Source: JADCRZ01 sp965200945
GTDB taxonomy: Bacteria; Bacteroidota; Bacteroidia; Chitinophagales; Chitinophagaceae
Reading direction: 5' to 3'
Assembly (NCBI GenBank): GCA_965200945.1
Contig: OZ241749.1
Span: 1,426,001 to 1,490,000, forward strand
Length of the DNA stretch: 64,000 nt
In this document: positions 18,480 through 25,952 of the stretch, one piece after another
How the letters are laid out: each line of letters starts with the position of its first letter
Position numbering within the stretch: position 1 is the first letter of the stretch
Program-made: the position numbers and the translations under genes
Notes under the pieces: model-generated
Databases searched by the model: none
What the model was told of the DNA's origin: nothing
What the model saw: the letters and a program-made list of their open reading frames with translations, nothing else

Positions 18480-18512
18480 CTGAAACCGGAATTTTAGAGC
18501 GGTGATTGAGTG

Positions 18513-18842
18513 CTATTGTTTCGAAACCGAATCTGTCAGAATAAAAGGCGGAGCCGAAAGCGGTTTCAGCCCCAGTGGCTCTACGGCCCTGATCAGTTCA
18601 CTTTGTTTGCTTTGCAACATGACCTCACTTTTCAGTGTCTTGTATTCATATTGCAGTTCTTTTATTTCCTTGCTGGTTTTGTTTATGTCTTTGATGGTAT
18701 TGTCAGAAAAATGCCCGTTGAAAATATAGAGGATGGCAAGCATGGCCAGGAAAAGAAAATAGGGAACGTTCTTCACGATCCATCCGGAATGCAACCAGCG
18801 CTTCCAGGGTTTTCTCTTTGATATCGATGCTGCTTTTGCCAT
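18513..18842 (-). CDS. ftsL: FtsL-like divisome protein
   Basis: A 109-residue bitopic protein: a basic cytosolic N terminus (KRKPWKRW), a membrane helix at about 26-45, then a periplasmic helical coiled-coil region (INKTSKEIKELQYEYKTLKS). The sequence itself is weakly conserved. The size, topology, and place between rsmH and ftsI are those of FtsL, which with FtsB and FtsQ activates the FtsW/FtsI pair. It starts 14 bases after the rsmH stop. Confidence 0.8.
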   Translation of the reverse strand: MAKAASISKRKPWKRWLHSGWIVKNVPYFLFLAMLAILYIFNGHFSDNTIKDINKTSKEIKELQYEYKTLKSEVMLQSKQSELIRAVEPLGLKPLSAPPFILTDSVSKQ

Positions 18843-18856
18843 ATCAGCGAACCATT

Positions 18857-19801
18857 TTAGAGTTCTGTTTTTTCCCGGTCGTTCCGGCCTTTTTCTGCAA
18901 CACGCAGTTTGGCGCTTCTTGATCGGGGGTTTTTTCTTTGTTCTTCTTCGTTAGGTATAATTGGTTTTTTGGTCAGCGGCTTTAACACAGGTTCGGATTC
19001 GGGTGCTGAATGGAACGGGTTCACCTGCTCTTCTTCGAAAGTTCCCCTCCTGAAGAAATTTTTCACCAGCCGGTCTTCCAGCGAGTGAAAGGTGATCACT
19101 GCGATGCGGCCACCCGGTTTCAGCACTGCCGGACTTTGTTCCAGCATTTCGCGGAGGGCCCCGAGTTCGTCGTTCACTTCAATGCGGAGCGCCTGAAATA
19201 CCTGGGCGAAATATTTGTTCGGGTTCCCTTTCACGATCCCGTAGAGAGCCGTTTTAAAATTGCTTACGGTTCTAAGGGAAGCCGTTTTACGGATGGTTGC
19301 AATCGTATGAGCCAGGGTCTTTGCGTTGGTCACTTCTCCGTATTGCTCAAACAGCTTGTGCAGCCGCTCTTCAGCATAAGTACGTACCACATCGTAAGCG
19401 GTCAGTTTCTGGCGGTGGTCCATCCGCATGTCGAGGTCTGCCTCGAACCGGGTCGAAAAACCCCGTTCTGCCTGGTCGAACTGGTGACTGGAAACGCCGA
19501 GGTCGGCGAGGATGCCGTCGACCGGCGTTTGTTTGTGAAACCGCAGAAAACGCTGTAGGTGCCGGAAATTATGCGGCACAAAGAGGATGCGGGGATCAGG
19601 AGGCATGTTTTTCTGCGCGTCCGCATCCTGATCGAAAGCAACAAGCCGCCCTTTGGCGCTGAGCCGGGACAGGATCGCTTTGGAATGACCGCCCCCGCCG
19701 AACGTACAATCGACGTAAACACCATCCGGTTGCAGAGCCAGCGCTTCCACCGCTTCGCCGAGCAGCACCGGCAAGTGGTACGGATCGGTTACTTGCTCCA
19801 T
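18857..19801 (-). CDS. rsmH: 16S rRNA (cytosine(1402)-N(4))-methyltransferase
   Basis: RsmH (MraW) methylates N4 of C1402 in the decoding centre of 16S rRNA. The 314-residue protein has the SAM-binding motif VDCTFGGGGHS, the ADLGVSSHQFD motif, GFSTRFEADLDMRM, and the C-terminal TFHSLEDRLVKNFFR. The start codon lies 13 bases inside the end of mraZ, so the two are translationally coupled. The last 40 residues are highly basic. Confidence 0.97.
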   Translation of the reverse strand: MEQVTDPYHLPVLLGEAVEALALQPDGVYVDCTFGGGGHSKAILSRLSAKGRLVAFDQDADAQKNMPPDPRILFVPHNFRHLQRFLRFHKQTPVDGILADLGVSSHQFDQAERGFSTRFEADLDMRMDHRQKLTAYDVVRTYAEERLHKLFEQYGEVTNAKTLAHTIATIRKTASLRTVSNFKTALYGIVKGNPNKYFAQVFQALRIEVNDELGALREMLEQSPAVLKPGGRIAVITFHSLEDRLVKNFFRRGTFEEEQVNPFHSAPESEPVLKPLTKKPIIPNEEEQRKNPRSRSAKLRVAEKGRNDREKTEL

Positions 19802-20268
19802 CCCTGTTCGCTGTTTTTTCCCTGGCCACCCATCACCTGTTGGGCGAGGTTGCTGAAGGTATCCGGTGAAAAAGATTCAAAGAACTGTTGGTATTTGGTT
19901 TTATCCCAGATTTCGATTTTGTTGACCGCCGCTACCAGCACAATATCTTTTTCAAGCGACGCATGTTCTTTCAGGTTCTGCGGGATCAGCAGCCGGCCGG
20001 CCGAATCCGACTCAGCGACTGTTGCGCCGTTCAGAAAATACCTTCTGAACTCCCGCACCTTCGGATCAAAATCATTCAGCTGGCTGATCTCCCTGAAAAT
20101 CGGCTCCCAGCTTTCCATCGGGTACAGGCTCAAACACTTTTCAAAACCCCTGTTGATCACAAACCTGTTAGCACTATCTTCGGGCAGTTGCTTTTTAAAC
20201 GCAGCCGGTAATAGGAATCTTCCTTTGCTGTCGAGGGTAGATTCATATTCACCGAGAAAACCTGTCAT
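19789..20268 (-). CDS. mraZ: transcriptional regulator MraZ
   Basis: MraZ is an AbrB-like, double-domain DNA-binding protein that in E. coli represses its own operon. This 159-residue copy shows the two SpoVT/AbrB-type half domains, the first opening GEYESTLDSKGRFLLP and the second around AESDSAGRLLIPQNL. It is the first gene of the dcw run and overlaps rsmH. A row of 10-bp-spaced elements lies 32-65 bases upstream and is a likely binding site. Confidence 0.96.
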   Translation of the reverse strand: MTGFLGEYESTLDSKGRFLLPAAFKKQLPEDSANRFVINRGFEKCLSLYPMESWEPIFREISQLNDFDPKVREFRRYFLNGATVAESDSAGRLLIPQNLKEHASLEKDIVLVAAVNKIEIWDKTKYQQFFESFSPDTFSNLAQQVMGGQGKNSEQGWSK

Positions 20269-20299
20269 GTAAAAAATTTACCGATTTCAAACATTAATT

Positions 20300-20333
20300 C
20301 ACACAAATTAACACTATTTCCCACTTTTACCCC
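20300..20333 (-). promoter_or_regulatory. candidate MraZ operator, four tandem 10-bp-spaced elements
   Basis: On the minus strand GGGG, TGGG, TGTT and TGTG start at 20333, 20323, 20313 and 20303, exactly 10 bases apart, with A/T-rich spacers between. The E. coli MraZ operator consists of TGGG-type direct repeats at one-turn spacing upstream of mraZ, and this row lies in the same place. Only the second copy is an exact TGGG, so the assignment is inference. Confidence 0.45.
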
Positions 20334-20351
20334 GCTGATCTGTTTGTTATT

Positions 20352-20374
20352 TTTTCCACACCAAGTGTGGAAAA
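20352..20374. promoter_or_regulatory. perfect 10-bp inverted repeat in the mraZ-queA spacer
   Basis: TTTTCCACAC at 20352-20361 and GTGTGGAAAA at 20365-20374 flank a 3-base centre. Each arm contains TTTTCCACA, one base away from the DnaA box TTATCCACA. It may be a binding site for a dimeric regulator or for DnaA; no T-rich tail supports a terminator. Confidence 0.4.
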
Positions 20375-20451
20375 CCCCTGATGACAAGACCAAATTTTTT
20401 TAGCTAAAAAGCACACAATGTGAAGCCAGCACACAGACACATGATTTACAA

Positions 20452-20471
20452 TGTGAATAACCTGTGCATAA
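20452..20471 (-). promoter_or_regulatory. two DnaA-box-like 9-mers at 11-bp spacing
   Basis: On the minus strand TTATGCACA (20471-20463) and TTATTCACA (20460-20452) both fit TTATNCACA and share orientation, one helical turn apart. The surrounding 350 bases are A+T-rich. This could be a DnaA-controlled promoter region or part of an origin; neither dnaA nor another origin marker is in the window. Confidence 0.35.
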
Positions 20472-20691
20472 GTGTAATTACCGTGTAGACAACCCGTTTG
20501 TAATTAACCCAGGCCTTCTTTTTTATACATAGAAATTATTCCCACAAAGGAAATTTTTTAGAATTTTACCCCTACTTTTTAGTGGCGCTTAGTATTAAAA
20601 TGCTCGCAGACCGGGATAAATGACCACTGTTTCGTGTAAGCCTGACCGTAAAGCACTCGATGATTTCAAAATCTATTCTGATCCAGGAATT

Positions 20692-21921
20692 ATGATCCAT
20701 CCCAAAAAGCTTCAAACCGCAGATTATACCTTTGATCTTCCGGCAAACCGGATAGCCCAGTTTCCACTCACCAACCGGGATGATTCGAAATTGCTTGTAT
20801 ACCGCGGGCAAACAATCAGCGAGAGCACATATGCACAGATCAGCGATCATCTCCCTTCCGGTTCACTACTGGTCTTTAATAATACCCGTGTGATTCATGC
20901 AAGGCTCCTGTTCCAAAAACCGGGCGGCGCAACGATCGAAGTTTTTTTGCTGGAACCGGCCGAGCCGGATGGATACACCACTTTGACTACGCCCGGGAAA
21001 AGATCGATGCGGTGGAAAGCTCTTGTAGGTGGGGCCAGTAAATGGAAGCACGGACAGGTACTCGAAAAATCGTTTCCAGTCCATGGAATCACTGTCACCC
21101 TGAAGGCCGCCATCGCCGACCGGCTGCCCGACAGTTTCGTGGTAGAAATAACCTGGACAGGTAATGCATTCAGTTTTGCACAGGTACTGGAACAGGCCGG
21201 TTCTGTTCCTATTCCGCCCTACCTGAAAAGGGAAGCTGATGAAGTGGATGAAGCAAGCTACCAGACCATCTATGCGAACCGCGAAGGCTCCGTTGCGGCC
21301 CCCACCGCGGGCCTGCATTTTACAAAACGGGTTTTCGATGCCCTGCAGCAGAAAGAGATCGAAAGGGCTACCATCACGCTCCACGTAGGGGCTGGCACCT
21401 TTCTGCCTGTAAAAGCCACTTTGCTCGCGCAACATGCCATGCACGCCGAGATGATCGAAGTGGAAGCGGCGTTCCTGACCAAACTGATCCACTGGAACGC
21501 ACCGGTATTCGCCGTGGGTACCACTTCGCTGAGAACACTCGAAAGTCTGTACTGGATGGGAGTAAAATGTTTGTTGGCTCCGGAGACCGGGATGGAGGAA
21601 TTGAGCATCAGGCAATGGGACCCTTACGAGATAGGACCGGAAGAGCCCGTTCCTGCATCGGTTGCGCTCTCAGCCCTGCTGCAATGGATGAACGGGCAGG
21701 GAACGAGTTCCCTTTCCCTCAAAACCAGTCTGCTGATTGCCCCACCCTATGCGCCGAGGATCGCGCAGGGACTGATCACCAATTTTCACCAGCCGGGGTC
21801 TACCCTGCTGTTATTGGTAGCCGCCGTTACCCATAACCGGTGGAAAGACCTGTACGGGTATGCACTTGCGCATGATTTCCGTTTTCTAAGCTATGGCGAC
21901 GGGTGTTTGATCTATTTCTGA
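20692..21921 (+). CDS. queA: S-adenosylmethionine:tRNA ribosyltransferase-isomerase
   Basis: QueA transfers and isomerises the ribosyl part of SAM onto preQ1 in tRNA, giving epoxyqueuosine. Diagnostic stretches are DYTFDLPANRIAQFP near the start, FNNTRVIHARL, SVPIPPYLKR, SVAAPTAGLHFT, LHVGAGTFLPV and TNFHQPGSTLLLLV. I chose ATG 20692 (409 residues) because family similarity begins there; the frame is open upstream to an ATG at 20620. Its stop abuts the stop of the convergent kinase gene with no terminator between. The protein is slightly longer than the usual 340-360 residues because of extra loops. Confidence 0.95.
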   Translation: MIHPKKLQTADYTFDLPANRIAQFPLTNRDDSKLLVYRGQTISESTYAQISDHLPSGSLLVFNNTRVIHARLLFQKPGGATIEVFLLEPAEPDGYTTLTTPGKRSMRWKALVGGASKWKHGQVLEKSFPVHGITVTLKAAIADRLPDSFVVEITWTGNAFSFAQVLEQAGSVPIPPYLKREADEVDEASYQTIYANREGSVAAPTAGLHFTKRVFDALQQKEIERATITLHVGAGTFLPVKATLLAQHAMHAEMIEVEAAFLTKLIHWNAPVFAVGTTSLRTLESLYWMGVKCLLAPETGMEELSIRQWDPYEIGPEEPVPASVALSALLQWMNGQGTSSLSLKTSLLIAPPYAPRIAQGLITNFHQPGSTLLLLVAAVTHNRWKDLYGYALAHDFRFLSYGDGCLIYF

Positions 21922-23262
21922 TCAGCCTTTGAGCAGGGGCATCTCTATGGTGAAGGAAGTGCCCTTTCCCAGTATGCTTTCAACCCGGATCTTACCCTGG
22001 TGAGCGTCCACGATCGACTTCACATAGCTCAGTCCCAGGCCGAAACCTTTTACATTGTGGAGGTTGCCTGTATGGGCTCGGTAGAATTTTTCAAAAATGC
22101 GTTTGGAGGTTTCCTTGTTCATTCCGATGCCGTTGTCTTCGATGCGGATGACCACGGATTTGTGAGAAGAATGCGTGGTGATGGTGATCACCAGGCTGTC
22201 TTTTGAATATTTGACGGCGTTGTCGACCAGGTTGCTAATCAGGTTGGTAAAATGCACTTCATCGGCATTGATCACATCGTGCTTGGCGTTGAGCATCAGG
22301 TTGGCTTGTCCGCCTTTTTCCTGCAGCTGCAGGAAAAAGTTTTCCAGCGCGCGGTAAATAATCTCATGTACATGGATCGGCTTGAGGTTGAGCTGGATCT
22401 CCTGCCGGTCGCTCAGGGCCGCCTGCAGGATCGTTTCCACCTGTTTGTTCATCCGTTTGTTTTCTTCCTTGATCACGCCGCTGAAATACTCGAGCTTTTC
22501 GCGGTTTTCCATCACCTTTTCGTTGCGCAGGGCATCTACCGCCAGCGAAATGGTGGCGAGCGGCGTTTTGAATTCATGCGTCATGTTGTTGATGAAATCG
22601 TTCTTGATCTCGCTGAGCTTTTTCTGGCGGAGAAGGGCGCTTACCGTAACATAAAAAGCCGAGAGCAGGATCACGATGAACAGGCTGGCCCCCGCGATCA
22701 TCCAGCGCATCTGGCTGAACACGATCTCCTTGATGTTCGGAACGATCACGATCAGATATTCCGACGGGATCAATCCTTCCAGACTGGTACCGGAAGGCGC
22801 CTGGATGGGATAGTAAATCTGGCGGTTTTTTACCGTGTCTTCGATCACTTTCAGGAAACCGCTTGATTTCATTTCATAATCGAGCATGTTGGCGTCCATC
22901 ACCACGGCGAATTCGAAGGGAGTGTCTTTCAGGCCATGGTTGTTGAACGATTTGCGAAGCCGCTCGTTGATCATGAATTCGGTATAGCGGGATGCTACGG
23001 TGGAAGGTTTCATAAACTCCTTGAGCATCTGGTCGGAGGGCCAGTTGAACGATGGCTTCATGGAGTTTTTTACCGTAGGCAGGGTGGTGCTCGCTTCTTC
23101 TATCAGCTGGGCCCCTACCTCGTCTATGGCAATGTTGGCATGCATACGAAGCTCGTCTTCTTTATTTTCCAGGGTCGTGGAGAACCAGTTTACCTGGATG
23201 ATAATGATACCGACAAGCGAGAGCGTGATCAGTAGAATAATAATGGGGAAAATTCTTTTCAA
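21922..23262 (-). CDS. membrane sensor histidine kinase without a neighbouring response regulator
   Basis: A 446-residue kinase with a membrane helix at about 4-24, a 160-residue extracytoplasmic sensor region, a second helix at 186-208, then HisKA with the phospho-acceptor H229 (NNMTHEFKTPLA) and a HATPase domain (N-box NLVDNAVKYS, EDNGIGM, GFGLGLSYV). The sensor region matches nothing recognisable. The start is TTG at 23262: a TAA lies four codons upstream in frame, and the next ATG would remove the first helix. No response regulator gene adjoins it, so the partner must be elsewhere. Confidence 0.9.
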   Translation of the reverse strand: MKRIFPIIILLITLSLVGIIIIQVNWFSTTLENKEDELRMHANIAIDEVGAQLIEEASTTLPTVKNSMKPSFNWPSDQMLKEFMKPSTVASRYTEFMINERLRKSFNNHGLKDTPFEFAVVMDANMLDYEMKSSGFLKVIEDTVKNRQIYYPIQAPSGTSLEGLIPSEYLIVIVPNIKEIVFSQMRWMIAGASLFIVILLSAFYVTVSALLRQKKLSEIKNDFINNMTHEFKTPLATISLAVDALRNEKVMENREKLEYFSGVIKEENKRMNKQVETILQAALSDRQEIQLNLKPIHVHEIIYRALENFFLQLQEKGGQANLMLNAKHDVINADEVHFTNLISNLVDNAVKYSKDSLVITITTHSSHKSVVIRIEDNGIGMNKETSKRIFEKFYRAHTGNLHNVKGFGLGLSYVKSIVDAHQGKIRVESILGKGTSFTIEMPLLKG

Positions 23263-23616
23263 ATCTGGCTGATTTTATAAAACAATACAGCCCCTTTACG
23301 CGATTCCGCTTTTCAGATGGCTTGATAAAGATAGGCTTCGTAACGAATGCATAAAAATACATCCCATAAGGGAGCCCGGGAATCCGGCGCAGGGCCCCGC
23401 AGGCTGATTTAACAGAGGTTTTGCATAGTTATGGTGGCAAAAAACAGGTTTCGAACCTCCCTTTGGAGATCGTAAAAACCCGAAAAGAAAGATTTCAGCA
23501 GACCAATATAAATAGTAATTTAGAAATACAGATTGCTGCCCTCCGGAAAGAACGGGATTTTTGCTACCGGTCTCTTCCCGGTGATCGCCTAACAAGCAAC
23601 AGTTAATCTATAAACA
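23263..23616. other. 354-bp spacer between divergent kinase and yqgE genes
   Basis: The spacer should hold the promoters of both flanking genes. It contains a short palindrome AGGTTTCGAACCT at 23446-23458 and a GC-rich patch near 23380-23400. I see no gene, tRNA or convincing promoter consensus in it. Confidence 0.5.
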
Positions 23617-24174
23617 ATGATGATACCTGCACCCGGCTCTTTACTGATCGCAGATCCCTTCCTGAAAGATCCGAACTTCAAGCGGTCAGTGGTTTTTATC
23701 TGTGAGCATCAGTCAGAAGGCAGTTTTGGGTTTGTATTGAACCGCCCGTATGAGTATACCCTCAACGAGCTTGTTGCCGGGATCGAAGACCTGGAGATCC
23801 CGGTTTTCTGCGGAGGTCCTGTTCAGATGGATACGATCCATTTTCTGCACCAGTATCCCGCAAAAATTCCGGGAAGCTATAAAGTATCGGACGATGCCTA
23901 TTTTGGCGGCAATTTCGAGACCGCTATTTCCCTGCTTCGCGCGGGCGAGATAGAGCTGAACCGGATCCGCTTTTACATCGGGTATTCAGGGTGGAGCGGC
24001 GGTCAGCTCGAAGATGAGATGAAAGAAAAATCATGGCTCACCGTGAATGCCACCCGGCGGCTCCTGTTCTTGAAAGACATCAACCAGTTATGGAAGGAGG
24101 CGCTTCGGCACCTGGGAGGAGACTACGAGATGCTCGTCAACTTCCCGGTAGACCCCAACCCGCGACTCAACTGA
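23617..24174 (+). CDS. YqgE/AlgH family protein
   Basis: This 185-residue cytosolic protein is a full-length member of UPF0301 (YqgE/AlgH). It shows the family opening PAPGSLLIADPFLKDPNFKRSVV, the GSFGFVLNR motif, the GGPV turn, and the RFYIGYSGWSGGQLEDEM signature. The biochemical role of the family is not established, although alginate regulation was proposed for Pseudomonas AlgH. A terminator follows the stop by 11 bases, so it ends a transcript. Confidence 0.92.
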   Translation: MMIPAPGSLLIADPFLKDPNFKRSVVFICEHQSEGSFGFVLNRPYEYTLNELVAGIEDLEIPVFCGGPVQMDTIHFLHQYPAKIPGSYKVSDDAYFGGNFETAISLLRAGEIELNRIRFYIGYSGWSGGQLEDEMKEKSWLTVNATRRLLFLKDINQLWKEALRHLGGDYEMLVNFPVDPNPRLN

Positions 24175-24184
24175 CCGACATAAA

Positions 24185-24212
24185 AAAAGCCGTTTCCTGC
24201 GAAACGGCTTTT
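24185..24212. terminator. bidirectional Rho-independent terminator
   Basis: A 12-bp perfect stem (24185-24196 with 24201-24212, loop CTGC) with an A tract on one side and a T tract on the other. It separates the rightward yqgE-type gene from the convergent leftward outer-membrane protein gene and can serve both. Confidence 0.85.
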
Positions 24213-24234
24213 AATTTATTAGAATACCACTTTC

Positions 24235-24855
24235 CTAATGCAGGCTTATAAAAACTCCTGCGTGCACGCCCCAGTTATTCAGGTTACTGATGCCATTGTA
24301 GTTAAAAGGCAGGTAATTGAAGTTTGCGCCGATGTTCACTCCCGCGTTCTGCAGCCTGCTGAAAGGGATGTTCACCCCTGCGTCGCCAGTTACAGCCGGT
24401 TTAAAAGCACTTTTACCACTGGAGAACTCACCCAGGTACTGGTTGTAGGTAATAAAGTTAAAACCCGCGCCCAGTCCGGCATACGGACGAACCAGACCGC
24501 TCCTGGCAAGATTGTAGTTCACTTTCGCCAGCAGGGGCATCGTCTGTACCGAATTCGAGACCACTGCGGAGATCATTCCTTCCCCTGTTTTATACACCTG
24601 CCGCGGGACTTTTTCGTAAAAATCATTGTACATAACGCCTACGCCCACCTGCAAACGGTCATTTACAGGATAGGCCAGCTCACCGCTCAGGCCACGAAAG
24701 GAAGTTTTACCCACCACCTCTTTAAATGAACCTACCGGCGAAGCTACGTTGTAGCCGATCTTCAGTTGCAGGCTTTCCTGCGCCTTGCCTGAAACCGCCA
24801 GCACCAGCACGATGGCAGTCAGAGAAACATATTGACACCATTTCATCTTTTTCAT
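24235..24855 (-). CDS. outer-membrane beta-barrel protein
   Basis: A 206-residue secreted protein with a signal peptide (core VSLTAIVLVLAVSG, cleavage after KA near residue 25). The mature part is a row of amphipathic strands typical of an 8-stranded barrel (OmpA-like or outer membrane protein beta-barrel family): LKIGYNVASPVGSF, LQVGVGVMYNDF, RPYAGLGAGFNFITYN, ending in VHAGVFISLH. No ligand-binding domain is attached. It follows the DUF4136 lipoprotein gene by 15 bases, so the two are probably one operon. Confidence 0.8.
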   Translation of the reverse strand: MKKMKWCQYVSLTAIVLVLAVSGKAQESLQLKIGYNVASPVGSFKEVVGKTSFRGLSGELAYPVNDRLQVGVGVMYNDFYEKVPRQVYKTGEGMISAVVSNSVQTMPLLAKVNYNLARSGLVRPYAGLGAGFNFITYNQYLGEFSSGKSAFKPAVTGDAGVNIPFSRLQNAGVNIGANFNYLPFNYNGISNLNNWGVHAGVFISLH

Positions 24856-24870
24856 TTTATGGTTTTTAGC

Positions 24871-25512
24871 TTAGTTACTAGATGTAAGGTACTGCGACTG
24901 GTCGAAGAAGGCCTGCACCTGCGTGCCTGCATTGGCGGTGCTGAAGACACCTGTGCCCCGTGCAAGCGCCGTCCATACGGCCTTGATCTTGTCGCCATTT
25001 GCGGTGGCGTCTTTCAGATCGAGCATATCGATGGAAAGTCCGCCTTCACTGATCTGATACACCCCGTATGAGTAAGGGGAGTAATACCCATACCCGCCGT
25101 AACCCCAGTAGTAAGGATCATAATACGAGCTGTAAGAATCCCAGTAGTTGGGGTAGCTCATCACGCCGCTGTAGGTATTGGTGACCCGTGATACGTTGAT
25201 CCCCAGATCGGGCTGGGCACCCTTGCTTACCAGCACATATCCCCGGCTTTGCATCGCTGCCTTCACGGCGCCGATCACACCGGCATCATACTGGGTAAGC
25301 GTTTTGCCCGCCAGCCGGTCATCGTTAAGCACAGAGACCGAATCCACGATGCTGTAGGTTTTGAACTGGTTGAAGTTGGCGGTCGAATCGTGGTTGGTGA
25401 TGTAGATCCGTGATTCGTCGGCCGTTAAATTATTGATGGGATTCTTGGTGCAGCTGCTTAATAAGGCTGCGCCTGCCATCACTCCTGCCGTTAAAATATC
25501 CTTTGTACGCAT
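24871..25512 (-). CDS. DUF4136 domain lipoprotein
   Basis: A 213-residue protein with a lipobox LLSSC (Cys near residue 21), so it is predicted to be a lipid-anchored envelope protein. The DUF4136 fold is indicated by FNQFKTYSI and VKAAMQSRGYVLVSKGAQPDLGINV. The middle carries an unusual tyrosine/glycine/serine-rich stretch (residues about 118-160) with repeated YY, YG and WGYGGYGYY. DUF4136 lipoproteins are widespread in Bacteroidota with unknown function. Probably the first gene of a two-gene unit with the barrel protein. Confidence 0.85.
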   Translation of the reverse strand: MRTKDILTAGVMAGAALLSSCTKNPINNLTADESRIYITNHDSTANFNQFKTYSIVDSVSVLNDDRLAGKTLTQYDAGVIGAVKAAMQSRGYVLVSKGAQPDLGINVSRVTNTYSGVMSYPNYWDSYSSYYDPYYWGYGGYGYYSPYSYGVYQISEGGLSIDMLDLKDATANGDKIKAVWTALARGTGVFSTANAGTQVQAFFDQSQYLTSSN

Positions 25513-25613
25513 ACCATTTGTTTTCTTTATAGAACTGAAAATGGCTTGCTGTGGTTTACAGGCGGAAGCAGATTAACTCGATGCTAACATTCCTGAAAAG
25601 CTTTCACAACCGC

Positions 25614-25642
25614 ACAAAAAAACCCGTCTCTTTTGAGACGGG
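25614..25642 (-). terminator. Rho-independent terminator after atpC
   Basis: On the minus strand an 8-bp stem (25635-25642 with 25623-25630, loop of 4) is followed by seven T residues. It lies 28 bases past the atpC stop. Confidence 0.8.
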
Positions 25643-25670
25643 ATTTTAAAAATATAAACAGAAAAGCTGC

Positions 25671-25940
25671 CTACAAGGCTTTGTCGTTCGCTACAGCGCC
25701 TTCCACCAGTACGGTCACATTGTTCTGGATCACTTCCACAAAACCGCTCTGGATGGTATAGTGCGATAGGTTGCCGGCTGATTTGTCTTTCAGTATTTTG
25801 AGCTTGCCGGCTTTCAGCGCCGCCACGAGGGGGGCATGTTTTTCGAGCACTTCAAACATACCGTCTTCACCCGGCAGTTGAACGCCATATACGCTTCCGC
25901 TGTACAACTTCCTTTCCGGTGTAAGTATTTCCAGGTTCAT
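25671..25940 (-). CDS. atpC: F1F0 ATP synthase epsilon subunit, short form
   Basis: This 89-residue protein corresponds to the N-terminal beta-sandwich of AtpC (MNLEILTPERKLYSG, PGEDGMFEVLEKHAPLVAALK, then SGFVEVIQNNVTVLVE). The C-terminal helical hairpin that inhibits ATP hydrolysis in other bacteria is absent: the chain stops right after the sandwich. The subunit belongs to the rotor stalk. The gene lies 12 bases after atpD and is followed by a terminator. Confidence 0.95.
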   Translation of the reverse strand: MNLEILTPERKLYSGSVYGVQLPGEDGMFEVLEKHAPLVAALKAGKLKILKDKSAGNLSHYTIQSGFVEVIQNNVTVLVEGAVANDKAL

Positions 25941-25952
25941 AAGTTTCTTGTT

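Noticed and set aside
23446..23458. AGGTTTCGAACCT resembling a tRNA T-arm
   Set aside because: No acceptor, D or anticodon arms can be built around it, and it is better seen as a short palindrome.
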